Positions 43,401 to 53,348 of a stretch of DNA of 64,000 nt are shown here, in pieces. Position 1 is the first letter of the stretch; each line of letters opens with the position of its first letter. The notes under the pieces were generated by a model. That model saw nothing but the letters and a program-made list of their open reading frames with translations. It made no database searches and was not told the origin of the DNA. Position numbers and translations under genes: made by a program. Source of the DNA: Labedella phragmitis (GTDB taxonomy: Bacteria; Actinomycetota; Actinomycetes; Actinomycetales; Microbacteriaceae); assembly GCF_004078635.1 (NCBI RefSeq), contig NZ_RZNB01000005.1, positions 186,001 to 250,000 of the forward strand, given 5' to 3'.

Positions 43401-43736
43401 AACGAACCGAAGACGGACGCCGGCGTCGTCGACAACCCGCAGCTCGGTGCCTACCAGCTCGCGATCCTCGAGGGAGCGGTGCCGGGCGTCGACGGACACG
43501 CGGGAGCCGGGGCGAAACTCGTCGTGCTCGCTGGTGCGGCGAAGACCAAGGCCTTCTACGAACCGAGGCAGGAGCCCTTCTCGCACGAGCAGGCCGTGGC
43601 ATTCCGTGAGGGCATCGCCGCGACCGCACGCGAGATGGCGGGCTCCGCGTTCCCCGCGCACGTGTCGTCGCACTGTCTCGAGCCGTTCTCCTTCGGTCGT
43701 TGCCGCATCCACGTCATCGAGGCCGTCACCTCATGA
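40446..43736 (+). CDS. adnA: AdnA-like helicase-nuclease subunit
   Basis: A 1096-residue subunit of the AdnAB double-strand-break resection complex, with an N-terminal UvrD-like motor and C-terminal RecB-type nuclease. Walker A GAPGTGKTT (Lys70) is intact, but other motor motifs are degenerate. Motif II reads VVDDAEEL rather than DExx, motif III TGDPDVACGGFRGA lacks the usual Gln, and motif V reads TTPVGTVDRDFDTVVI. The nuclease domain keeps VDLKTGKNE and PQLGAYQLA. Three cysteines (RTCGLHW; SSHCLEPF; GRCRIH) flank it and might be part of an Fe-S site. Characterised mycobacterial AdnA is also the weaker motor. GTG start; adnB overlaps by 4 bases. Confidence 0.9.
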   Translation: MTSETSATTETARVSASAERRATSSAISGARAGSAEAGSRAVHLDADQRRVVGAPVGRHLAVLGAPGTGKTTVVVELVAERIATGARATDEIMVIAADRRAATRLRDVLAVRVGVPTAGPLARALTSFAFGIVVAGNAHDGLPAPRLLTGGEQDAVIADLLLGDDEDGRSDDWPAHLDAEVRSLPGFRGELRELMARAVEAHVSPSLLEELGDRRLRAEWRAAGRFIRQYHEVVDAFRDQFYDSTELVHRATEIVDGAGPSGTGLGPFARLRSLVVDDAEELSAAGAELLAAFARRGVDIVVTGDPDVACGGFRGANPDVVSRLPQVLDAPADTAVLGSSYRGSRQLADVYERVVARVGTAGAGAQRRVRRPNRSVEEPVLVTTPSSVAEQVAIVARELRERHVFAGVPWHDMAVVVRSRSQIAALERGLAGLEVPTRVLAGGTALRDEPSVRAFVLASRVALGVRRLDDSSAEELLTSVLGGFDRVELRRLRAALRQREADAGGVRSAGELLVEAMQLPGSLTDLDTRHGRKAQSLADNLRRAEASAADGATVEELLWGLWERARLERALVEQSRGTGLAADEANRTLDAIVALFAAARRAVERSPGESPAHFLDQLTESDLPEDTLAPRAAGSAVVITTPVGTVDRDFDTVVICGLQEHGWPNMRQRGTLLASGELADAAAGIDPTPSDARALVLHDELRLLARTVSRARERLVVSAVSGEDSAPSPFLPLFPPPTDGLVERHPLSLRGLTARLRRDLTVAIERGEYAAAERAAVSLARLARNDVDGADPHDWSGLLDVSTDAPLVSAEETVRVSPSRVQAFRTCGLHWLIDELGGSTATVASGLGTILHEVAENLESTDADEIWRAMAARWSELPFEAGWQASLEEVKGRDLARRLALYLASLESRGATVIGKEVAFELPIPLVVPAEDGRPESPDTATHSPDAVAHAPDDGPTMAVLRGTIDRVELVRDGTIDIVDLKTGKNEPKTDAGVVDNPQLGAYQLAILEGAVPGVDGHAGAGAKLVVLAGAAKTKAFYEPRQEPFSHEQAVAFREGIAATAREMAGSAFPAHVSSHCLEPFSFGRCRIHVIEAVTS

Positions 43737-46700
43737 CGGCCGGAATCGGTGCGGCGAGGATCGCCGAGCTCCTGGAACTGCCGTCACCCACGAGCGAGCA
43801 GGTGGCGGTGATCGAGTCGCCGTCGGCACCGTCGATCGTCGTGGCGGGTGCCGGCAGCGGCAAGACCGAGACCATGGCGAACCGTGCGGTGTGGCTCGTC
43901 GCGAACGGCGAGTCCGCACCCTCGGAGATACTCGGTCTCACCTTCACCCGCAAAGCAGCGGGCGAACTTGCTGAGCGTGTGCAGCGACGGTTGCACGATG
44001 GCGTCACCGCGGGTGTCGTGGACCTGCGCGGCGACGACGTCTTCGAACGTCCAACGGTCGCGACGTACAACTCGTTCGCCGACGGATTGTTCCGCGAGAA
44101 CGCGCTCCTCGTCGGCCGTGACCCGGAGTCGGCGCTCCTGAACGAGGCAGCGGCGTGGCGCCTCGCCCGGCGGGTCGTGGTCGAGCACGGCGACGACCGC
44201 CTCGTCGGGATCGGGAAATCGATCGACACGGTCACGGAAGCCGTCGTGAACCTGTCGCATGCGCTCGCAGACAACATCGCGAGGGGTGACGACGTCCGGC
44301 GATTGGTCGAGCAGTTCCTCCGGCTCCCCGCGCTTCCGTACGGGGGCTCGAAGCGAACGCCCTACGCGAAGGTACTCGAAGCCGTTCAGACTGTCGCCGC
44401 GCTCGAACCCCTCACGGAGTTGGCGGAGCGTTTCTCCGAAGAGAAGCGACGACGAGGACTTGTCGAGTTCTCCGACCAGGTCGCCCTCGCCTTGGCGGCG
44501 TGCGAGCGCGACCCGTCGATCGTCGATGCGACACGACGTCGCTTCCGCGCGGTCATCCTCGACGAGTATCAGGACACGTCCGTCGTGCAGACCCGCCTGC
44601 TGTCCCTGCTCTTCGCCGATCACTCTGTCATGGCGGTCGGAGACCCGCACCAATCGATCTACGGCTGGCGCGGCGCCAGCGCCGACAACCTGTCCCGATT
44701 CACCACGGACTTCGCTCGCTCGACCCCGGTGGAATCGTTCACCCTCTCGACGAGTTGGCGCAACGACACGGTCATCCTCGACGCCGCCAATGCGCTCGTC
44801 CAACCTCTCCGTCATCAGCAGGCCGTGCCGGTCCCCGAACTCGCGGCGCGACCCGGCGTCGGGGCCGGCGCTCTCGACGTGGTGTTCGAGGAGACGATCG
44901 ACGAGGAGGCCGCGCGCGTCGCCGACTGGATGGCGCGACTCGTCCTCGACGGCCGGACCTCGGCGTCCCCGCCAACGGCCGCGATCCTGTTCCGGGTCAG
45001 ACGACACATGGACCTCTTCGCCCGTGCCCTCGCCGAGCGGGGCGTGCCGCACCGCATCCTCGGCCTCGGCGGGCTGCTCTCGTCGCCCGAGATCACCGAC
45101 CTCGTCGCCGCGCTCCGTGTCTGTCACGATCCGTCCGCGGGATCCTCGCTCATCCGCGTGCTCTCAGGCCCGCGTTGGCGGATCGGTGTTCGGGATCTCC
45201 GTGAGCTGCGAGCACTCGCCTCGTGGCTCGAACGACGCGACGTCCGTTCGACGCGTCTGAGCGACGAGGTCATCCAACGGATCAGGGCGTCCGTCGCCGC
45301 GGACGGTTCTGTGTCCATCGTCGACGCGCTCGACGCGCTCCGCGACATGCCCGACAGTCACGTTGCGCTCAGCGGCTTCAGCGCCGAGGGCCTCTCGCGC
45401 TTGCGTGAGGCTGCTCACCTCTTCCGGCTCTTCCGCAGCCGCGCGGGCGCTCCCGTCCTCGATTTCATCTCCCTCGTCACGTCGGGGCTCCGGCTGGACA
45501 TCGAGGTCGTAGCGAATGCGTCCCGATCGACGCTCCGCACCGCGAACGCGCGCCTGCACGCCTTCACGGACGAGGTCTCCTCCTTCCTGGCGAGTGAGGA
45601 GAGCCCCACGCTCGGCAGCGTCCTCGCGTGGATCGGTCGCGCCGAATCGGACGACACGATGGCGCCGCGCACGGAGCCGCCCGAGCCCGGCGAAGTGCAG
45701 CTGCTCACGATGCACGGCTCGAAGGGTCTCGAATGGGACGCCGTGGCAGTCGTCCGGATCGTCGAACGGGAATTCCCGGGCGAGGCGAAGGACGGCAAGG
45801 GATGGGTGAGCTTCGGATCTCTCCCGTACGACTTCCGGGGCGATGCGGCGGAGCTCCCGGTCTTCGCCTGGCGCAATGCCGAGACCCAGCAGGACGTGAA
45901 CGAGGCGCTCGCACGATTCTCCGACGACCTGGCGGCACGGCATGCGCTCGAGGAGCGCCGACTCGCCTACGTCGCGCTCACCCGCGCCCGTTCCCGTCTC
46001 CTCCTGAGCGGTTCGTTCTGGGGCGAGCACAAGACACCCCGCCGGCCGAGCGTCTTCCTCCGCGAGCTCGAAGAAGCCGGCATCGTCGCGCCGCTTCCGA
46101 TGGAACCGCGATCCCCGGAGAACCCGCTCACCGACGACGACGATGTTCTCGTCTGGCCGCGGGACCCGCTCGGTTCGCGGCGCCGATCCGTCGAACGTGC
46201 CGCCTTCCTCGTGAAGTCGGCGACGGAGGACGAGCAGGGTGCCCCCGAAACGCCGGGATCATACGCCGAGACCATCGACCTCCTGCTCGCCGAACGAGCC
46301 GCTCTCGCAGGACCCGGTGATCGCGAGATCCCGGCGCGGATCGCGGCCTCACGCTTCAAGGATTACCTCAAGGATCCCGACGCGGTGATCTCCGCGATCG
46401 AGCGTCCCGTTCCGGAGCGGCCCTACCGCCAGACCCTTCTCGGCACGCTCTTCCACGGCTGGGTCGAGGAACGGTTCTCCGCGACGGGCTCACCCGAGAC
46501 GATCGACGCGTCGGTCGACGAGATCGACCTCGACCTCGACCTCGATCTCGACGACGATCTCGACGGATCGTCCGATTCCGCGCCGGACGCACACGATCTG
46601 CGCACGCTTCAGGCGACCTTCGAGGCCTCCGAATGGGCCGACCTCAGGCCCATCGAAGTCGAGCGGGAGATCCACGCGATGATCGCCGGACGCATCGTGG

Positions 46701-46920
46701 TGTGCAAACTCGACGCCGTCTACGATCGCGACGGGCGTCGACAGATCGTCGACTGGAAGACCGGGAAGCCGCCCCGAACGGCCGACGAGTTGGAGGAGCG
46801 GCAGATCCAGCTCGCGCTGTACCGACTGGCGTACGCCGACTGGGCGGGAATCGACCCGGAAGCGGTCGACGCGGTCTTCTACTACGTGAGCGAGGACCGC
46901 GTCATCCGGCCCGAGCGCTT

Positions 46921-48255
<1,335 letters not shown>

Positions 48256-48320
48256 GCCTCCTAGGTTAGGTCGAGTGCCCCTGACCGGAGCCCGCGCCAC
48301 GCCTGTCCGATTGGGGTTCG
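48256..48320. promoter_or_regulatory. Divergent promoter gap, pseudokinase / nudC
   Basis: 65 bases between divergent starts. On the minus strand TAACCT (48268-48263) lies 7 bases before the pseudokinase ATG. I cannot pick a convincing box for nudC. Confidence 0.4.
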
Positions 48321-49271
48321 ATGATCTCTCGTGTCCGCCCGCTGGGTGACTTCCCGCTGTCCCGCTCGGCGCTCGATCGGGACGAGGTCGCACGCACGAG
48401 CGAGGACTTCCTCGCCGCGGCCCTCGAAGACCCCGCGACACGCGTCGTGCGCCTGCGCTCCGGCCGTCTGCCCGTCCGAGACGACGCCATCGTCTTCGAG
48501 GAGGTCTCCTCGCTCGACCGCCCGCCTCTCGACGAGGTCGTGTACCTCGGTCGCACCCTCGGGGACGAGGGCTCGGTCCCGATCGGCGTCCCGGTCCTGC
48601 TCTTCACCGAGGGCGACGCCGCCTCGGATCGCTCGTCCGCTCGAGCGGCGGACGAGGGGGAGTGGATGAGCCCTCGGGACGTCGCCCACCGCCTCTCGGA
48701 CAGGGATGCGGGAATCGCGGCCGAGGCCCTCGCGATCTCGAACTGGCACCACGTCTCGCGCTTCTGCGCGAACTGCGGAACCGCGACGATCGTTCGTCGG
48801 TCCGGCTGGATGCGCGCGTGCCCGCACTGCCACGCCGAGCACTTCCCCCGGACCGATCCTGCGGTCATCGTGCGCATCGTTCACGAGGACCGGATCCTCC
48901 TCGGATCGAGCGTCTTGTGGCCCGAGGGACGCTATTCGCTCCTCGCGGGCTTCGTCGAGGCGGGCGAGTCCCTCGAGGCCGCCGTCCTCCGCGAGGTGCA
49001 CGAGGAGTCGGGCATCCGACTCGGCCCCCCGACCTATCTGGGCTCACAGCCGTGGCCGTTCCCGCGATCGATCATGTTCGGCTTCCATGCCGAGCTTGCG
49101 GATGGTCAGGACCCGGCGGCGATCCGGCCGGACGAGGACGAGCTCGCCGACGTCCGCTGGTTCAGGCGCGATGAACTGAGGGACGCCGGGTCGGACGTCA
49201 CGCTGCCCGGCAGCACGTCGATCGCCCGCGCCATCATCGACGACTGGCTGAACGGCTCAGACGGATCGTGA
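48321..49271 (+). CDS. nudC: NADH pyrophosphatase NudC / NAD-capped RNA decapping hydrolase
   Basis: A 316-residue Nudix enzyme that cleaves NADH to NMNH and AMP and removes NAD caps from RNA in other bacteria. A zinc ribbon (FCANCGTATIV, then RACPHCHAEHFPR) lies at about residues 150-180. The Nudix box GFVEAGESLEAAVLREVHEE follows, and the NudC-specific SQPWPFPRS is present. The N-terminal domain (residues 1-145) is of the actinobacterial kind. The ATG is at 48321; the stop overlaps the helicase start by 4 bases. Confidence 0.95.
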   Translation: MISRVRPLGDFPLSRSALDRDEVARTSEDFLAAALEDPATRVVRLRSGRLPVRDDAIVFEEVSSLDRPPLDEVVYLGRTLGDEGSVPIGVPVLLFTEGDAASDRSSARAADEGEWMSPRDVAHRLSDRDAGIAAEALAISNWHHVSRFCANCGTATIVRRSGWMRACPHCHAEHFPRTDPAVIVRIVHEDRILLGSSVLWPEGRYSLLAGFVEAGESLEAAVLREVHEESGIRLGPPTYLGSQPWPFPRSIMFGFHAELADGQDPAAIRPDEDELADVRWFRRDELRDAGSDVTLPGSTSIARAIIDDWLNGSDGS

Positions 49272-50998
49272 CGGGCGACCTCCTCGCCGGGTTGGACGAG
49301 CAGCAGAGGGCGGCGGCCGAAGCGCTGCGCGGTCCGGTCTGCATCCTCGCCGGCGCGGGCACCGGAAAGACGCGAGCGATCACCCACCGCATCGCCCACG
49401 GCGTCGCGACCGGTACCTACGCGCCGAATCGCGTTCTCGCCCTGACCTTCACGGCACGAGCCGCCGCGGAGCTGAAGTCCCGGCTTCGGGGGCTGGGCGC
49501 CGGGGGAGTGTCGGCCCGGACGTTCCACGCCGCGGCTCTCAGTCAGCTCGGGTACTTCTGGCCACAAGTGGTGGGCGGGACCCTTCCGCAGGTCGTGACG
49601 AAGAAGGCGACGCTTCTCGCTCACGCGGCCGAGAGGGCGCGCATCGCCGTCGACACTGCGACGCTCCGGGACATCGCGTCCGAGATCGAGTGGCGGAAGA
49701 TCACCGGGCGTAGCGTCGACGAGTACGCCATCGCCGGACGCCCCGCGCCCGGAGCCCTCACGACCGACATGGTCGTCGAGCTCCAGCGCGCGTACGAGTC
49801 GCTGAAGGACGAGCGGCGACAGTTCGATTTCGAGGACGTCCTCCTCGCATGCGCCGGCATGCTCGAGCAGGAGCCGCGAGTCGCTCTCCAGGTGCGGGAG
49901 CAGTACCGGTTCTTCGTCGTCGACGAGTACCAGGACGTTTCTCCCGCCCAGCAGCGGTTGCTCGAGCTGTGGCTCGGGGACCGCCGCGACGTGTGCGTGG
50001 TCGGCGACGCCAGCCAGACCATCTATTCGTTCGCCGGCGCCTCGTCGTCCTATCTCCTCGACTTCGAGCGCACCCACGAGGACGCTCTCGTCGTGCGCCT
50101 CGAGCACAACTACCGGTCGTCGAGGTCCGTCGTCGACACCGCCAATCGGCTGATGCGCGGGCGACCGGGCGCTCTCTCGCTCACGGCGGCGCCCGCATCC
50201 GCCGACGACGTCCCCGGCGAGTTCGACGCGGGACTCCCCTCGGCGACCGTTCACGCCGACGACACGGCCGAGGCCGCGTCGGTGGCCGACTCCGTCGCGG
50301 CGCTCGTCCGCGCGGGCACCCCAGCATCTGATATCGCGGTCCTCTATCGCATCAACGTCCAGGCGGCGGCGATCGAGCGCGCGCTGGCGGACCGTGGCAT
50401 CACCTCGCACGTCCGCGGTGCCACACGCTTCTTCGATCTCCCCGAGGTGAAGCAGGCCATCCTCGCGTTGCGCGGAGCGTCCGTCGCCGTATCCGGCGAA
50501 CCACTGTTCAAGTCGGTGAGCGACGTCCTCCGATCGCTCGGGTGGACGCACGTGCCGCCCGAGCAGCGCGGTGCGGTGCGGGACCGGTGGGAGTCGCTCA
50601 ACGCGATCATGGGCCTCGTCGACAGCGCCTCGGCGGACACGACCCTCCGCGAGTTCACCGACGAACTGCTCGAGCGGCAGTCGGCGCAGCACGAGCCGAC
50701 GCTCGACGCCGTCACGCTCGCGACGCTGCACGCCTCGAAGGGACTCGAGTGGGACACCGTCTTCCTCATCGGTCTTTCGGAGGGACTCGTGCCGATCAGC
50801 TACGCGAAGTCCTTCGACCAGATCGACGAAGAGAGGCGTCTCCTGTACGTGGGCGTCACGCGGGCACGTCGACGACTGCGGGTGTCGTGGGCGGAATACG
50901 GAGCGCGGTCGACGATGCCACGCGAACCGTCTCGTTTCCTCGCGGAGATCGGCATCCGCACTCCGGATGCACGCGGTGCCGGCGCACGACGGGGATAG
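49268..50998 (+). CDS. uvrD2: UvrD/PcrA-family helicase, short UvrD2-like
   Basis: A 576-residue superfamily 1A DNA helicase. Motifs: ILAGAGTGKTR (Lys34), FTARAAAELK, FFVVDEYQDVS, VGDASQTIYSFAGA, EHNYRSSRSV, TLHASKGLEWD and LLYVGVTRARRRL; all are intact. It stops about 45 residues after motif VI, so it has no HRDC domain or C-terminal tetracysteine region, both present in mycobacterial UvrD2 (~700 residues) as I remember it. The GTG at 49268 overlaps the nudC stop. Its last 143 bases are antisense to the next gene. Symbol by neighbourhood with nudC. Confidence 0.88.
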   Translation: MTGDLLAGLDEQQRAAAEALRGPVCILAGAGTGKTRAITHRIAHGVATGTYAPNRVLALTFTARAAAELKSRLRGLGAGGVSARTFHAAALSQLGYFWPQVVGGTLPQVVTKKATLLAHAAERARIAVDTATLRDIASEIEWRKITGRSVDEYAIAGRPAPGALTTDMVVELQRAYESLKDERRQFDFEDVLLACAGMLEQEPRVALQVREQYRFFVVDEYQDVSPAQQRLLELWLGDRRDVCVVGDASQTIYSFAGASSSYLLDFERTHEDALVVRLEHNYRSSRSVVDTANRLMRGRPGALSLTAAPASADDVPGEFDAGLPSATVHADDTAEAASVADSVAALVRAGTPASDIAVLYRINVQAAAIERALADRGITSHVRGATRFFDLPEVKQAILALRGASVAVSGEPLFKSVSDVLRSLGWTHVPPEQRGAVRDRWESLNAIMGLVDSASADTTLREFTDELLERQSAQHEPTLDAVTLATLHASKGLEWDTVFLIGLSEGLVPISYAKSFDQIDEERRLLYVGVTRARRRLRVSWAEYGARSTMPREPSRFLAEIGIRTPDARGAGARRG

Positions 50999-51710
50999 GC
51001 GAGTCGCTGATCTCGAGTGAACGGTCGGCCAACGAGTCCCTGCCGTCGACGTCTCGCGACAGCACGACACGGATGGCGAGGGCGGCGATCTCGGACACGA
51101 GGGGCTCCCGTTCGCGCGGAGACGACCGGCCCTCGAGCTGACTCGCCATCGCGGGCCAGGCGGCATCGGATTCGGCGCGCGCCCGGTCGAGGCAGTAGAG
51201 GCAGGGTCCCGACCCCGGATGGACGAACGGACCGACGACTGTCGATCGGTCACCGTGGATCACGGCGAGGTGATCGACGTCCCGGTTGAGCCAGCGGGCG
51301 TACCGGGCGGGGGCGACCGAGTATCGGGCGATCACGATCGCGACCTCGGCCCGGTCCGCGTCCTCGACGACATCGAGGCGCTCGTCACCGGCGGCGAGCT
51401 GTGCGATACGAGCAGCGGTCTCCCCCCGTCCGTCGATGGCGAGCCGTACGCGGGCCGGGGGCACGTCGTCGTTCGCGAGGGCCGGTGAGACGCGTCTCGT
51501 GAGCCGCTCCGCGTCGGCGGCGGTGCCGCCGGCGAGCTTCGCGAGCACGACCAGCGCGGCCGGAGTAGTCCCGACCATGAGGGCGGAGACGAGTCGCTCG
51601 TCGAGTGTCGTGAGGTCGTCGAGCACGACGGCGTCGTGCTCGAGGCCGAATTGGAGGGTCGTCGGTGTGCGCCAGACGACGCTCCGGTTCTCATCGATGC
51701 GCAGGATCAT
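50856..51710 (-). CDS. Orphan leader-peptide-binding / E1-like (TOMM cyclodehydratase-related) protein
   Basis: A 284-residue protein. The N-terminal ~75 residues (LRIDENRSVVWRTPTTLQFG, then DERLVSALMVGTTPAAL) look like the winged-helix leader-peptide-recognition element of RiPP enzymes. A Rossmann-like segment (RLAIDGRGETAARIAQLAAG) with a degenerate GxGxxG follows, then VVGPFVHPGSGPCLYCLDR with CxxC, and HPECGC with CxC; four cysteines suit a structural zinc. This resembles the E1-like part of thiazole/oxazole cyclodehydratases, yet no YcaO, dehydrogenase or precursor peptide is nearby. The zinc-site CxC is encoded antisense to the uvrD2 3' end. Function unknown. Confidence 0.72.
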   Translation of the reverse strand: MILRIDENRSVVWRTPTTLQFGLEHDAVVLDDLTTLDERLVSALMVGTTPAALVVLAKLAGGTAADAERLTRRVSPALANDDVPPARVRLAIDGRGETAARIAQLAAGDERLDVVEDADRAEVAIVIARYSVAPARYARWLNRDVDHLAVIHGDRSTVVGPFVHPGSGPCLYCLDRARAESDAAWPAMASQLEGRSSPREREPLVSEIAALAIRVVLSRDVDGRDSLADRSLEISDSPIPVVRRHRVHPECGCRSPRGNETVRVASSTALRIPPTTPAVVDVPA

Positions 51711-51785
51711 GCGGACATGGTGGCCGACGACGTCTCCGGGCGCGCCGGCTCTCCACAGGCGGCGTCCTTCCGGTCTTCCGTCCGT

Positions 51786-51825
51786 GGGCGGTGCCGCGTG
51801 CCCGGTCGGCCACGCGACACCGCCC
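51786..51825 (-). terminator. Hairpin after the DUF2342 gene
   Basis: A 15-bp stem with one mismatch (51786-51800 with 51811-51825) and a 10-base loop, just after the metalloprotease stop at 51831 on the minus strand and before the E1-like gene. Confidence 0.6.
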
Positions 51826-51830
51826 GTCGA

Positions 51831-53225
51831 TCACACGTGGGGCGGGGGATCCTCGCGCGGAGGGGCGTCATCGTCCGAGGTCGGAGTATCGCCTCGCCCG
51901 CGTTCTTCGCCACGCAAAAGCGCTTCGAGGGCGGTGTCCATCTCGTCGAGTTCGGGCTCCTCGCCGCGGGCCTTGGCCTCGAGAGCCGCGATGAGGCGAC
52001 CGGGATCGTCGATGTCGGCGGCCACGGGCATGAGGTCGGGGTGGGACCAGAGCGAATCGCGCAGCTCGGGACCGACGGCGTCGGTCACGGACTGCCACAT
52101 CGCGGCCGCTTCGCGGAGGCGGCGGGGTCGGAGCTCGAGGCCCACGAGAGTGGCGAACGCTGACTCGGCCGGACCGCCCGTCGCTCGGCGACGGCGAACC
52201 GTCTCGGCGACGGCGTCCGCGTTGGGGAGTCGGCGCGTCGCGGACGCCGTGATCACGTCGACCCAGCCCTCCACGAGCGCGAGGGTCGTCTCGAGTCGTG
52301 CGAGCGTCGCGAGCTGCGCCTCGCTCTTCGGAGGGATCAGCGAACCGTCGACGAGGGCCGAGCGCAGCTCCTCGGGGTTCGACGGATCGAAGCCCTCCGC
52401 GAGCGATTCGAGGCGTTCGGTGTCGACGCGGATACCGCGGGCGAACTCCGTGATCGAGGAGATGAGGTGGAGGCGGAGCCATCGCGCGTGACGGAAGAGT
52501 CGTGCGTGGGCGAGTTCCCGCACCGCGAGATACAGCTGCACCTGGTCGTCGGAGAGCTCGAGACCCTCGCCGAACACGCGCACGTTCTGCGGGATGATCG
52601 CGGCGACGTTGTCGTCGAGGAGGGGGATACCGATGTCGCCGCCGGACACGACCTCCGTCGACAGCTGGCCGACGACCTGTCCGAGCTGCATCGCGAACAT
52701 GGTCCCTCCGATACCGCGGAGCATCTTGCTCGCGCCCGCGATCATGCTCTGCAACTCGTCGGGGGCCTGCTCCTCGAGGACGCGCGTGAGTGCGTCGGAG
52801 ATGCTCGTCGCGACGGGCTCGGCGAGCTGCGCCCACACGGGCATACTCGCTCGCACCCATTCGGCACGGGTCAGCAGCCGCGGCTCCTGCGTCAACTCGG
52901 TGATGCTCGTCGCGTCCGCGAGCCAGAGCGATGCGACGTGGAAGGCCTGTTCGAGCGCGAACCGCTCATCTGCGGCCGCCGGGACAGCTCCCGTCGTGGC
53001 GATCGTGGTGGCCTGGTCCGTCGAGATCTTCCAGTCGATGCCGTCTCCCTGGTTCTGGAGGGCCGCCTGGAACTGCGCCATCATGGCGGCGAGAGCCGTC
53101 GGGTCCGACGGCAGCCCCGCGACGCCGGCCAAGCGACCGGGGTCGACCGCGCCCTGCCCGGACAGGAGGTCGCGCAGCATGTCGCGCAGTTCGTCCTCGG
53201 GGGACTTGTCGTCGTCTTCAGCCAT
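51831..53225 (-). CDS. DUF2342 zincin-like metalloprotease family protein
   Basis: A 464-residue mainly helical protein of the actinobacterial DUF2342 (Zincin_2) family. The family helix with the presumed zinc/catalytic residues is VRELAHARLFRHARWLRLH. Other family segments are GGDIGIPLLDDNVAAIIPQN and ATRRLPNADAVAETVRRRRA. Both termini are acidic and disordered. Proteolytic activity is assumed from the fold; substrates are unknown. The ATG at 53225 is preceded by GGAAGG. It is divergent from the secreted Lon-like protease across 123 bases, an arrangement that I recall from mycobacteria. Confidence 0.84.
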   Translation of the reverse strand: MAEDDDKSPEDELRDMLRDLLSGQGAVDPGRLAGVAGLPSDPTALAAMMAQFQAALQNQGDGIDWKISTDQATTIATTGAVPAAADERFALEQAFHVASLWLADATSITELTQEPRLLTRAEWVRASMPVWAQLAEPVATSISDALTRVLEEQAPDELQSMIAGASKMLRGIGGTMFAMQLGQVVGQLSTEVVSGGDIGIPLLDDNVAAIIPQNVRVFGEGLELSDDQVQLYLAVRELAHARLFRHARWLRLHLISSITEFARGIRVDTERLESLAEGFDPSNPEELRSALVDGSLIPPKSEAQLATLARLETTLALVEGWVDVITASATRRLPNADAVAETVRRRRATGGPAESAFATLVGLELRPRRLREAAAMWQSVTDAVGPELRDSLWSHPDLMPVAADIDDPGRLIAALEAKARGEEPELDEMDTALEALLRGEERGRGDTPTSDDDAPPREDPPPHV

Positions 53226-53348
53226 CTCGGTCACCTTCCAGCGAGCACCGTGTCGGGCCATCTACGCTAGTCGCTGAACCTGACGGAAAGTCGTGGCGCG
53301 GGCAGGGGGTCGTCCGCCCGCCGCGAACACCGCAGAAAGGACCCCCTC

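Noticed and set aside
49106-51253. 715-codon minus-strand frame opposite nudC and uvrD2
   Set aside because: Antisense of two motif-complete genes, and it would also overlap the supported E1-like gene in another frame.
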